Assembly: GCA_910585205.1 (NCBI GenBank)
Contig: CAJUCC010000079.1
Coordinates: forward strand, 1 to 16,729
Source of the DNA: an uncultured Lachnospiraceae bacterium
Lineage (GTDB): Bacteria > Bacillota > Clostridia > Lachnospirales > Lachnospiraceae
Direction: 5' to 3'
Length of the DNA: 16,729 bases
This document shows, piece by piece, positions 1 through 6,047 of the stretch (within the stretch, counting starts at the first letter, position 1; each line of letters starts with the position of its first letter). The position numbers were made by a program, and so were the translations under genes. The notes under the pieces were generated by a model. The model was not told where the DNA came from. It was given only the letters and a program-made list of their open reading frames with translations, and made no database searches.

Positions 1-1
1 A

Positions 2-403
2 CATTGCATTGAGGTTGAAATTTCTTCCGAAGCAGAGGCCGCAGTTATAGACTGTCACGCTCGATTGATCTCGCGGGCTATCGGTAACTTGGTGCAGAAC
101 AGCATCAACCACAATCCGCAGGGGTGTGATATTTTCCTGTCCCTTGTCTGTTCATTGGAAGATGTTTCTATCACAGTTGCGGACAATGGCGTGGGTATGT
201 CCGCTGAAAAATTACGGGAGCTGGAAGAAAAACCTCACTATATGGAAAGCATCGATGAACGGCTGGACTTGAGGCATGGGCTGGGGCTTCTGCTTGTAAG
301 GCAGATTGTGGAGGCACATGGCGGAACAATGAAAATCGAAAGTGCGTCTCAAAGCGGATATAAAACAATTTTGATATTCCAAAGGCCGCACAGGAGGCGT
401 TAG
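2..403 (+). CDS. Sensor histidine kinase, C-terminal ATPase part (5' end outside window)
   Basis: The reading frame is open from the first bases of the window to a TAG at 401-403, so this is the tail of a longer gene and the internal TTG at 65 is not a real start. The visible part is an HATPase_c domain. It has an N-box (NLVQNSINHNPQG), a G1 box (DNGVGM) and a G2-like box (RHGLGLLLVRQIVEAHGG), followed by a short basic tail (RPHRRR). In this family the domain binds ATP and phosphorylates a histidine in the DHp domain, which must lie upstream of the window together with the sensor. The partner response regulator is not visible. The stimulus cannot be inferred; proximity to a drug-type efflux gene is only suggestive, because that gene is on the other strand. 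Confidence 0.85.
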   Translation, partial: HCIEVEISSEAEAAVIDCHARLISRAIGNLVQNSINHNPQGCDIFLSLVCSLEDVSITVADNGVGMSAEKLRELEEKPHYMESIDERLDLRHGLGLLLVRQIVEAHGGTMKIESASQSGYKTILIFQRPHRRR

Positions 404-478
404 GGCTTCTCTCACACTGATTGGCAGCAGTTGCGCGCCCTGCAAAAAATCTTCCCTCAAAGCTACAGCCTCCTGTTT

Positions 479-592
479 CTATTTTACTAAAATTGCAACG
501 TCTCTTCTAAGAACACCGGAGGAAAACGCAGCATCCGTTACTTCAGGAAGCGGTATTACTTTTCCGGATAAAGGACTTACAAGGATTTCCTT
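479..592 (-). pseudogene. Relic of a PTS EIIA-Glc-type domain
   Basis: Read on the minus strand, 37 codons between a TAA (593-595) and a TAG (479-481) encode a segment containing VSPLSGKVIPLPEV and TDAAFSSGVL. This is the characteristic N-terminal stretch of glucose-type EIIA domains (consensus like SPxxGxVxPLxxVxDxxFxxGxxGxGxA). A stop follows right after it, before the active-site histidine region, and there is no start codon or ribosome binding site. It overlaps the last 16 bases of the MATE pump gene in another frame. I read it as a leftover of a PTS gene interrupted when the pump segment arrived or when the region was rearranged. Identification is from motif memory only. Confidence 0.6.
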
Positions 593-1926
593 TTAAAAGC
601 CCCTTTTGTTAACGCCTTTGTATATTGACTCATCATAAATACAGCATAAACAGCAACTAATAATTCTGTAATCGGCATTGCAAACCATATGGAACTTGCC
701 CCTGCTATAATCGGCATCAGCATAATTAAAATTCCGCTGACAATGCAGCCTCTGAAAACAGATACACAAAAAGCGGCTCTTGGTTTCATCAGCACTTGAA
801 AATAATAAGTGGAGAAAATGTTCAACGGCAACAATATAAACGAAATGCTATAACAACGGATTATTGCGGGCGCAATATCCAATATTGTTTTTGTTGGCTT
901 CATAAAAATGTAAATGTACAAATTAGGGCCAATCAAACTGAGGGCAGTCCAAAATATACTGAACACTCCAACAGTATAAAGGGCATACCGCAAAATTTCT
1001 TTTATGCGCCGCCATTTCTTTGCGCCAAAATTGATAGAAATAATTGGCTGTGCAGCCTGCCCCACACTATAAGCGCAGCACTGAACAATCGTGCTTACAT
1101 TGATAACCGGGCCATAAACAGCAAGTGCATTACTGCCTAAATATTTCATAATTTGACGATTGAAAAGCACTGTCAAAATCCCTATTGCAATATCAATAAA
1201 AAATGTTGGGAAGCCAGTAACCGATACTTCCCTCAATTTTCCCACAATTCCAGTCGGTTTTCGGAGTGCCAGCGTATTTTTCTCAGACCAGAAATGGGAA
1301 ACCAAAACCGCAAACGAAATCCCGGCGCCAACCGCCGTTGCAAGTCCGGCCCCAAAAATCCCCATATCAAAAGTAAATACAAAAATGTAATCGCCAACAA
1401 CATTGAACAATCCCCCGGCCAAAACACCCACGGTTGCAAGTTCGGGATGATTGTCATTTCGCAGAAACGCCGCCAGCATTTGATTGAACAGGAACAGCGG
1501 AATGACCGCTTTTACTGGCGTTAAATAAGCCTCAGCCAATGAAAACAAGTTACTGTCCGCACCAAAAAACAATAGGATTGGCCTGTCAAAAAATATAATT
1601 GCCGCCCATGACACGAAAGCAAGAATGACAGAGCCTATAATCGCAACGGTAAAGTACTCATTTTCGTTTCCGCTTTTCTGAGTTTCCTGCCCTCTGACTA
1701 TACTAAAAATTACAGAACCGCCAATTCCCATGAGCAGCCCCAGACTGTAAATAATATTCCATACAGGAGCAACAACAGCTAACGCCGCCGTTCCGTCCGG
1801 TCCTTGATATTGTCCGACTATTGCCATATCCACAAGTGAATATACCGAAGTAATCATTGCACTTCCAAAGGCAGCAGACAAATACTTGAAATAGATTGGT
1901 TTGATGTTTCCACTTAGCAAATTCAT
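577..1926 (-). CDS. mepA: MATE family multidrug efflux transporter, MepA-like
   Basis: A 449-residue integral membrane protein, the usual size for MATE exporters (about 440-460 aa, 12 helices). The N-terminus (FGSAMITSVYSLVDMAIVGQ) matches the first helix and loop of MepA-type MATE proteins, which exchange cations such as drugs or guanidinium-like compounds for Na+ or H+. Hydrophobic segments continue through the whole length and the protein ends in a short basic tail. The ATG at 1926 has a strong GGAGG eight bases upstream. The gene is preceded by its own promoter, a structured leader and an intrinsic terminator, so expression is probably controlled by transcription read-through. Its 3' end overlaps a PTS EIIA relic, so the last few residues may come from junction DNA. 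The region is more AT-rich than the DNA to the right, consistent with acquisition. Substrate is inferred from the leader RNA, not from the protein. Confidence 0.88.
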   Translation of the reverse strand: MNLLSGNIKPIYFKYLSAAFGSAMITSVYSLVDMAIVGQYQGPDGTAALAVVAPVWNIIYSLGLLMGIGGSVIFSIVRGQETQKSGNENEYFTVAIIGSVILAFVSWAAIIFFDRPILLFFGADSNLFSLAEAYLTPVKAVIPLFLFNQMLAAFLRNDNHPELATVGVLAGGLFNVVGDYIFVFTFDMGIFGAGLATAVGAGISFAVLVSHFWSEKNTLALRKPTGIVGKLREVSVTGFPTFFIDIAIGILTVLFNRQIMKYLGSNALAVYGPVINVSTIVQCCAYSVGQAAQPIISINFGAKKWRRIKEILRYALYTVGVFSIFWTALSLIGPNLYIYIFMKPTKTILDIAPAIIRCYSISFILLPLNIFSTYYFQVLMKPRAAFCVSVFRGCIVSGILIMLMPIIAGASSIWFAMPITELLVAVYAVFMMSQYTKALTKGAFKRKSL

Positions 1927-1950
1927 TGTCTTTTCCTCCTTTTTTGCAAA

Positions 1951-1997
1951 TAAAAAACCGGATAAGAAAAACGAACAGGAACGGTTTTCTTATCCGG
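1951..1997 (-). terminator. Intrinsic terminator/attenuator in the MATE leader
   Basis: On the minus strand CCGGATAAGAAAA (1997-1985) pairs with TTTTCTTATCCGG (1970-1958), with a near-complementary centre and a run of six T (1956-1951) straight after. It sits between the leader RNA and the MATE ribosome binding site, so it is an attenuator rather than a gene end. Its 5' arm is the last ten bases of repeat unit B. The identical ten bases in unit A (2054-2045) could pair with the same 3' arm, giving an alternative fold. Confidence 0.85.
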
Positions 1998-2042
1998 CAC
2001 TCTCATACGCAAGAGTAACCCTCCGACAAACCGTATGTCCGC
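1988..2042 (-). promoter_or_regulatory. Candidate guanidine-IV (mepA-type) riboswitch aptamer
   Basis: In the leader of the MATE gene two hairpins can be drawn on the minus strand. P1 (about 2042-2025) has a GACA/TGTC stem and a TACGG-containing loop. P2 (about 2016-1999) has an ACTCT/AGAGT stem and an eight-base loop TGCGTATG. The loops can kiss through ATACG (2036-2032) with CGTAT (2009-2005). A CGGAGG linker separates them and a terminator hairpin begins directly after P2. Two kissing hairpins fused to an intrinsic terminator upstream of a MATE pump are the hallmarks of guanidine-IV riboswitches, which turn on mepA genes in Clostridia when guanidine is present. I recalled the architecture rather than scored it, so the class assignment is tentative; a ligand-independent attenuator is the alternative. 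Confidence 0.55.
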
Positions 2043-2082
2043 TATCTTATCCGGTCTTATACTTACGCTTATAAGTCCTCCG
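1988..2082 (-). repeat. Two 38-base direct repeats in the MATE leader (hairpins with GCGTA loops)
   Basis: Unit A (2082-2045) and unit B (2025-1988) are both 38 bases. Each starts with CGGAGG, holds a hairpin whose loop contains GCGTA, and ends with CCGGATAAGA. The stem sequences differ (CTTATA/TATAAG against ACTCT/AGAGT) but pairing is kept, which suggests selection on structure. Only unit B is preceded by a hairpin with the complementary TACG loop. Unit A begins within about ten bases of the predicted transcription start, so the matching upstream hairpin would not be transcribed. Confidence 0.75.
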
Positions 2083-2096
2083 ATAACTTATTGTAT

Positions 2097-2125
2097 AAGC
2101 TAACAGAAATAAATTGGTTTGTCAA
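2097..2125 (-). promoter_or_regulatory. Promoter of the MATE leader/gene
   Basis: A perfect -35 TTGACA lies at 2125-2120. A moderate -10 TAGCTT lies at 2102-2097 after a 17-base spacer. This would start transcription near 2090, just ahead of the first leader repeat. A better-looking TACAAT at 2095-2090 is too far from the -35 to be its partner. Confidence 0.5.
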
Positions 2126-2315
2126 GCCCTATATATATTTTCATAAAGCCAGAAAGGAATGGGGAGATTTCGTAGTAATCAGCATTGTGCTGTAATGTGT
2201 ATAACTGGCTGTCTTATAGAGTTATCCATGATTCCATAGCCCGTTATGCATATTTCCACAATGTTTATCTTTTGGTCTTAGGTTCCTTTGTTTGGAATAG
2301 TGCAGCGCTGGCGGT
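2126..2315. other. Gene-free stretch, no recognised content
   Basis: Between the MATE promoter and the MutS-like relic there is AT-rich sequence with stops in all frames that I checked by eye on the minus strand. It probably holds eroded remains of the adjoining MutS-like gene, because it lies directly downstream of the break, but I could not recognise family motifs in it. A plus-strand open frame across it shows nothing protein-like. Confidence 0.4.
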
Positions 2316-2654
2316 CTATCTCTTGTTTTCGATTGCCTGCTTCTTTACCATACATGAGTATTTATACCGGTATTCTTTTTTCACCGGCACACAAACCCGG
2401 CCGTTACGAAACGTGCAAAACGTATCATTCATGTATTTCTGCCCGCAATGCATAACCTGTTCCTCTTTGCGTTTCATCTGTTCCTCACATGTTATCATCC
2501 GGCTTCTGATCTGCTGCAGCTCCTTCGACGTATGATCGTCCACCGCACCGCGCCGTATCTGTCTGTTTATTTCCTCCCGCACCTGCCCCGTCAATGCCAG
2601 GGCCATCCACTGTTCTCTGATCCGGTCAAATGCGATCTGCTTCTCCTTTTCCAT
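2316..2654 (-). pseudogene. Truncated MutS-like (MutS2-related) ATPase relic with internal deletion
   Basis: A 112-residue frame with an ATG at 2654 and a strong AGGAGG eight bases upstream. The first 20 residues (containing REQWMALALT) match the N-terminus of a Clostridia MutS/MutS2-related protein. The frame then jumps to VREEINRQIRRGAVDDHTSK and RNGRVCVPVKKEYRYK, which in the full family lie roughly 90-100 residues further on. After KEYRYK the family sequence (normally an SSTGxTLFIEP-like stretch) is lost and the frame ends in unrelated residues. The ATPase and DNA-binding parts are absent. This reads as a gene that lost an internal segment in frame and then its whole C-terminal part. The family match is from memory; translation may still occur because the ribosome binding site is intact. 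Confidence 0.65.
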
Positions 2655-2769
2655 TTTCTTTTCCTCCTGCTTGTTTCTCTTTTATTTTCTGCCGCTTTAT
2701 AAACCATACACACATCACCCAGAGGTTTCGAATAAAAAACCGCATATGCGCGACTCGCCGCGCAAGCGG

Positions 2770-2820
2770 ACAAAAACAGACCATGGCAGCCCGAAAAAAT
2801 ATTCGATACCATGGTCTGTT
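2770..2820 (-). terminator. Terminator after the dha-type operon
   Basis: Twelve bases AACAGACCATGG (2775-2786) are perfectly repeated in inverse orientation as CCATGGTCTGTT (2809-2820). On the minus strand the second arm runs into TTTTTG, giving a strong intrinsic terminator about 50 bases after the stop of the VOC gene. Confidence 0.85.
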
Positions 2821-2869
2821 ACTCCTATCAAATTATCCCGGCGGCGGAGTCGGTTATCCGCCCCTCTCC

Positions 2870-3196
2870 CTATGCCTCCGGCCGGTGATACAGTTCCAAA
2901 ATCGCGCCGTCCTTCCAGACGAAAGCAAGCCTTGCGCCGCTGCCCGATTCCATCGGCCCGCAGATTACACTGTCCGCATCTTCGATATATTTTTCCAGAT
3001 CATCCACCCGATAGGCAACATGCGGATGGCGGTGTATCGCTTCCGGGAACGGCGTTCCCTCCTCGAATTTCAGATATTCTATCTTATAATCGTAATCGTC
3101 CACGTTGCTGACCCAGAACTTTCCGCCTTCATTATAGGTCATTCCGGGTTTTTTGTTCGTCACCGGTATTCCGATATGCATATATTCCGCAGCCAT
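2870..3196 (-). CDS. VOC (glyoxalase/bleomycin-resistance fold) family protein
   Basis: A 108-residue protein beginning MAAEYMHIGIPV, the size of a one-unit VOC protein. The early histidine of HIGIPV, the ARLAFVWKDGAILELYHR end and the overall beta-alpha-beta pattern fit the vicinal-oxygen-chelate fold, with likely metal ligands at that histidine and the final glutamate (ELYH). I prefer the ATG at 3196 because AGGAGG lies nine bases before it; the upstream in-frame ATG at 3205 abuts the ribosome binding site. It starts 15 bases after the dhaK stop and ends before a strong terminator, so it is the last gene of the dhaL-dhaK operon. Some VOC proteins are glyoxalases, isomerases or dioxygenases. 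Here a role in triose or methylglyoxal metabolism is an inference from position only. Confidence 0.8.
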   Translation of the reverse strand: MAAEYMHIGIPVTNKKPGMTYNEGGKFWVSNVDDYDYKIEYLKFEEGTPFPEAIHRHPHVAYRVDDLEKYIEDADSVICGPMESGSGARLAFVWKDGAILELYHRPEA

Positions 3197-3211
3197 CGCA
3201 AACATCCTCCT

Positions 3212-4213
3212 TTATATTTTTGTCAGATACGGGGTATGACAGGGTGCGTTCCACAGCCGCAGCAGTTCGTCGTCCATGCGCGCCATAAACATCTGGAAAC
3301 CTGCCTGCTCCTGTACGGTCAACAGTTCGCCCACATAATTTGCCACGATCTCAATGTTTTGTTCTTGTAAGATTTCCTCACAGCGGCGGTAAATAATCAG
3401 CTGCTCCATCAGTGTCGTCGCGCCGGAGCCGTTGATAATCAGCATCACCTTCTCGCCCGGCCGGATTCCGATGTCTTTCACAAGCGCATTGACCATAATC
3501 TCCGCCGTCTCGTCGGCGGATTTCATCGGCTGGCGTCCGCCGCCGCCCTCTCCGTGCTGGCCCATGCCGATCTCCATATCCTCTTCCCCGAGATCCGCCA
3601 GCGCCGCGCCCGTCACCGGATGTGTTGCGCCGCGCACTGCCACTGCAAGAGTTGCCATATTATCGGCAAAACGCTGTGTGACCGCCGCCACGTCTTCCAG
3701 GCTTCTGCCCTCCGCTGCCGCCGCGCCGGCGATTTTGTAAGCCGGAATACAGCCCACCAGTCCCCGGCGGTCATCCGCATTTTCCCGCGGCGCATTGGAC
3801 ACGTCTTCCTGCGTCACCACCTTCACAACCTGCAGTCCCAGTTTCCTGCACTGCTTCATCGTCAGATTGCCGGTCAGCATATCGCCCGCATGATTGAGCA
3901 CGATATACAAAACCCCTTTTCCCCTGTCCGCCAGTTTGATTGCATCCACACACGCCTGCGGTCCGGGCGCCGCAAACACATCGCCCACAACCGATATGTC
4001 CACCATGCCTTCGCCCACGAAGCCGGAAAGCGCCGGTTCATGCCCGGAACCGCCCTGGGTAACAATCGTAACACGGTCCGCTTTCTCCAGTGCCCGGTTG
4101 ACAATCATATTGTCCTCGCCCCGGTAGATAATGTCCCGATTGGCTGCCGCAAGGCCGTCCAGCGCCTCGCTCGTAAGATTCTCGGGATTGTTGATAAACT
4201 TCTTCATTTTCAC
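3212..4213 (-). CDS. dhaK: Dihydroxyacetone kinase subunit DhaK (DAK1 domain)
   Basis: A 333-residue DAK1-family protein. The substrate pocket is visible: GGSGHEP around residues 54-60 (His58), NHAGD at 107-111 (Asp111), and MGQHGE with His220, the residue that in E. coli DhaK binds the ketone covalently. Variations (NHAGD for the usual NYTGD; GQHGEGGGG for GIHGEPG) place it outside the best-studied DhaK group, so the substrate may be another short ketose such as a tetrulose. The start is taken as the GTG at 4213, eight bases after GGAGGG; an ATG two codons later is possible but more distant. DhaK pairs with DhaL, encoded 33 bases upstream. No phosphodonor protein DhaM is in the window, so it must be elsewhere or the complex uses ATP. 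Confidence 0.92.
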   Translation of the reverse strand: MKMKKFINNPENLTSEALDGLAAANRDIIYRGEDNMIVNRALEKADRVTIVTQGGSGHEPALSGFVGEGMVDISVVGDVFAAPGPQACVDAIKLADRGKGVLYIVLNHAGDMLTGNLTMKQCRKLGLQVVKVVTQEDVSNAPRENADDRRGLVGCIPAYKIAGAAAAEGRSLEDVAAVTQRFADNMATLAVAVRGATHPVTGAALADLGEEDMEIGMGQHGEGGGGRQPMKSADETAEIMVNALVKDIGIRPGEKVMLIINGSGATTLMEQLIIYRRCEEILQEQNIEIVANYVGELLTVQEQAGFQMFMARMDDELLRLWNAPCHTPYLTKI

Positions 4214-4246
4214 AGGCTGTACCCTCCTTTTTCTGCCTTCTCTTTC

Positions 4247-4876
4247 CTATCGCTCCGTAAACCCCTGCGCCATGCCGCGGATAAACAGCGCCGTCGATAC
4301 CGCGCCCGCATCAGGCGTTCCGATTGTCTGCTCTTTATAACTCCGCGCGCGCCCGAACTTCGAGACAAATCCCTCGCTCGCCTTCGCGCCCGCTTCCGCC
4401 GCCTCTGCCGCCGCTGTCAGGACGGCCCCGATGTCCCCGGCCGCCTGCTGCGCCGCCTCTACGGCGGGAATCAGAGCGTCCATCATTGTCTTATCCCCCA
4501 CTTTTGCCGATGTGAGATCTTCCATCTCCTCCAGCGCGCCCGCAAACATCCGGCGCACCGCGTCCGCATCCAGCGTATTCTCATCCGCCGCCAGCTTTAC
4601 GCCCAGACCGCCGATCAGCGCCCCGTATAAAGGTCCTGCGGAACCGCCCTTCACTTCCATGACAGCCGTCCCCAGATCGTCGAGAAATGCCGAAATCGAA
4701 CGTTCTCCCCATTGCGGCACCTGTTCCCGGATCAGACGGGCAATCTTACGCATCGTAATGCCATGATCGCCGTCGCCGAAACGGGAATCAATTTCACTGA
4801 GCCGGTCTGCATTTTCTTCCAGCCGCTCTGCCGCCCCTGTAAGCATGGCGGCCACCGCTCTGCAATCCAGCACCAT
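4247..4876 (-). CDS. dhaL: Dihydroxyacetone kinase subunit DhaL (DAK2 domain)
   Basis: A 209-residue DAK2-domain protein, the normal size for DhaL. Nucleotide-binding hallmarks are present: FGDGDHGITM near the N-terminus with the Mg-binding aspartates, GGSAGPLYG in the middle, VGDKTMMDALIPA, and GRARSYKEQTIGTPDAGAVS near the end. DhaL holds ADP/ATP and passes phosphate to the ketone bound by DhaK. I chose the ATG at 4876 because a GGAGG lies eight bases upstream; the frame also has an ATG at 4897 but that lies upstream of this ribosome binding site. It is the first gene of the dhaL-dhaK-VOC operon and has a near-consensus promoter whose spacer carries a repeated motif, the likely target of the SorC-type regulator encoded upstream. 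Confidence 0.93.
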   Translation of the reverse strand: MVLDCRAVAAMLTGAAERLEENADRLSEIDSRFGDGDHGITMRKIARLIREQVPQWGERSISAFLDDLGTAVMEVKGGSAGPLYGALIGGLGVKLAADENTLDADAVRRMFAGALEEMEDLTSAKVGDKTMMDALIPAVEAAQQAAGDIGAVLTAAAEAAEAGAKASEGFVSKFGRARSYKEQTIGTPDAGAVSTALFIRGMAQGFTER

Positions 4877-4908
4877 CACGCATCCCTCCCTTTTCATATG
4901 TCACTTTC

Positions 4909-4936
4909 ATTATATCCCATATGTTACAGATGTCAA
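4909..4936 (-). promoter_or_regulatory. Promoter of the dhaL operon
   Basis: A perfect -35 TTGACA (4936-4931) and a perfect -10 TATAAT (4914-4909) are separated by 16 bases. The spacer contains GTAACATATG (4927-4918), one of several copies of this motif around the operon, so a bound regulator would sit directly on the polymerase site. Confidence 0.88.
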
Positions 4937-4998
4937 TATTTTATGGTATTTTTTCATAACTTTATCATATTTCTCTTAATTTTTTTGTGTTTTCTGCA

Positions 4999-5042
4999 CA
5001 AAAATAACCGTGTTTCCTACATTTTTGTAAGTCACACGGTTA
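4999..5042 (-). terminator. Terminator after the SorC-type regulator gene
   Basis: TAACCGTGT and its perfect inverse (5005-5013 and 5034-5042) form a nine-base stem, extended inside by a CTTACA/TGTAGG pairing around an AAAA loop. On the minus strand the stem is followed by TTTTTG. It lies 22 bases after the regulator's stop and separates it from the dhaL promoter. The same palindrome could in principle be an operator, but the T-run favours termination. Confidence 0.75.
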
Positions 5043-5063
5043 CATATGTTACTATCTGCTGTC

Positions 5064-6005
5064 TTACCGGTCCGATTCCGCCATATCCAGGAATGCGCGT
5101 ACCAGTCCCGCCCGCGCCACGATATGCGTAAAATACCCGCTGTGCAGCGCACCCCGCAGCGCCCTGGCACTCGTATTGGCAGAGCATACGCCGACTACCC
5201 GGCCGCAGCGTTTCAGCAGTTCCAGCGGTATCTGAATCGCAAAATCCTGCTCCGAGTCAACGATGCTGCCCGCTTCATTATAATAGTATGCCAGCAGACG
5301 CCCGCAGGCGCGCTGCTCCTGCAGAAGATTCCCGTAACGCGCCACCGAAGCAAAATCCGGTGTGGAAGGGTAATTGCTGATATTGACCAGCGCCGTATCC
5401 ATCCGTGCCCACACTCTGCAGATCTGATGATACAGCTCCGTGGAACACAATACCTGCTTCTCGTCCGGGCTTTCCGGCAGCGCCGGCAGATTCAGAAAAC
5501 ACGGTTCCGCTCCCAGATACAGTGCCAGCAGACGCACATTTTCGTTGGAATGGTAGTTGCGGATGGGAAATCCGGCATTTCCGATCAGCGGACAGATGTG
5601 ACTGACCATGCTGTCCCGCCGCGGATTCTCCTCCAGCCAGTTGACAAGCTGTCCGGCAAAGTAGCCCCATCCCACGCCGAGCCGCCGCACCTGCAGCCGC
5701 TCCAGCAGCGCGGCCGTCTCCCGGGACAGTGACCGGTTCGTCAGTCTGTCGTCTCCGCCGTCCTCCACGATGCGTCCGCCCCGGACCAATCCCGTTGCAC
5801 AAAGCCTTTCCAGAAGGCCCGCCGCCTGCCCGTCCGGCTCATGTATGGCAATCTCCACAATACCCGCTTCCCTGGCCTCCGCCAGCATCCGGCTGACCAT
5901 CGGGCGGGACACGCCCAGTTCTCCCGCTATATCGCTCTGTTTTTGATTGTCCAGATAGTAGCGGCGTGCCACATAAGCCAGGCGCTGCTGCTTTTCATAT
6001 GTCAT
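5064..6005 (-). CDS. SorC/DeoR-type sugar-binding transcriptional regulator
   Basis: A 313-residue protein with the SorC-family layout. An N-terminal helix-turn-helix spans about residues 18-50 (QSDIAGELGVSRPMVSRMLAEAREAGIV). A roughly 250-residue effector domain related to sugar-phosphate isomerases follows, with motifs such as RRLGVGWG and GRVVGVCSANTSARAL. Family members bind a phosphorylated sugar and repress or activate neighbouring catabolic genes. The ATG at 6005 is preceded by GAGGGG nine bases upstream. The gene sits just upstream of dhaL-dhaK on the same strand but ends in its own terminator. Control of the dha-type operon is inferred from adjacency and from the repeated motif in that promoter and at this gene's own start. 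It begins 42 bases after the macrodomain gene and may be co-transcribed with it. Confidence 0.9.
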   Translation of the reverse strand: MTYEKQQRLAYVARRYYLDNQKQSDIAGELGVSRPMVSRMLAEAREAGIVEIAIHEPDGQAAGLLERLCATGLVRGGRIVEDGGDDRLTNRSLSRETAALLERLQVRRLGVGWGYFAGQLVNWLEENPRRDSMVSHICPLIGNAGFPIRNYHSNENVRLLALYLGAEPCFLNLPALPESPDEKQVLCSTELYHQICRVWARMDTALVNISNYPSTPDFASVARYGNLLQEQRACGRLLAYYYNEAGSIVDSEQDFAIQIPLELLKRCGRVVGVCSANTSARALRGALHSGYFTHIVARAGLVRAFLDMAESDR

Positions 6006-6047
6006 CCCCGTGTGCCCCTCTCTGCCGCTCCCTGCGCCCCGGCGTCA

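Larger units (their letters stand above)
4895..5052 (-). repeat. Repeated GTRACATATG motif, candidate regulator sites
   Basis: On the minus strand GTAACATATG occurs at 5052-5043 and 4927-4918 and GTGACATATG at 4904-4895. A fourth related copy, ATGACATATG, covers the start codon of the SorC-type gene at 6005-5996. The copies at 4904 and 6005 share the 14 bases TGACATATGAAAAG. They lie in the same orientation, one inside the dhaL promoter spacer and one just downstream of the -10. Confidence 0.5.

Noticed and set aside
2775..2820. Twelve-base perfect inverted repeat as a possible insertion-sequence end
   Set aside because: The arms are 22 bases apart and followed by a T-run after an operon end, so a terminator explains it fully.
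3554..4630. A 358-codon plus-strand open frame
   Set aside because: Antisense to dhaK and dhaL, rich in Arg, His and Cys, no domain.
5005..5042. Nine-base inverted repeat as a regulator operator
   Set aside because: It lies just after the regulator's stop and is followed by TTTTTG on the coding strand; termination is simpler, though double use cannot be excluded.
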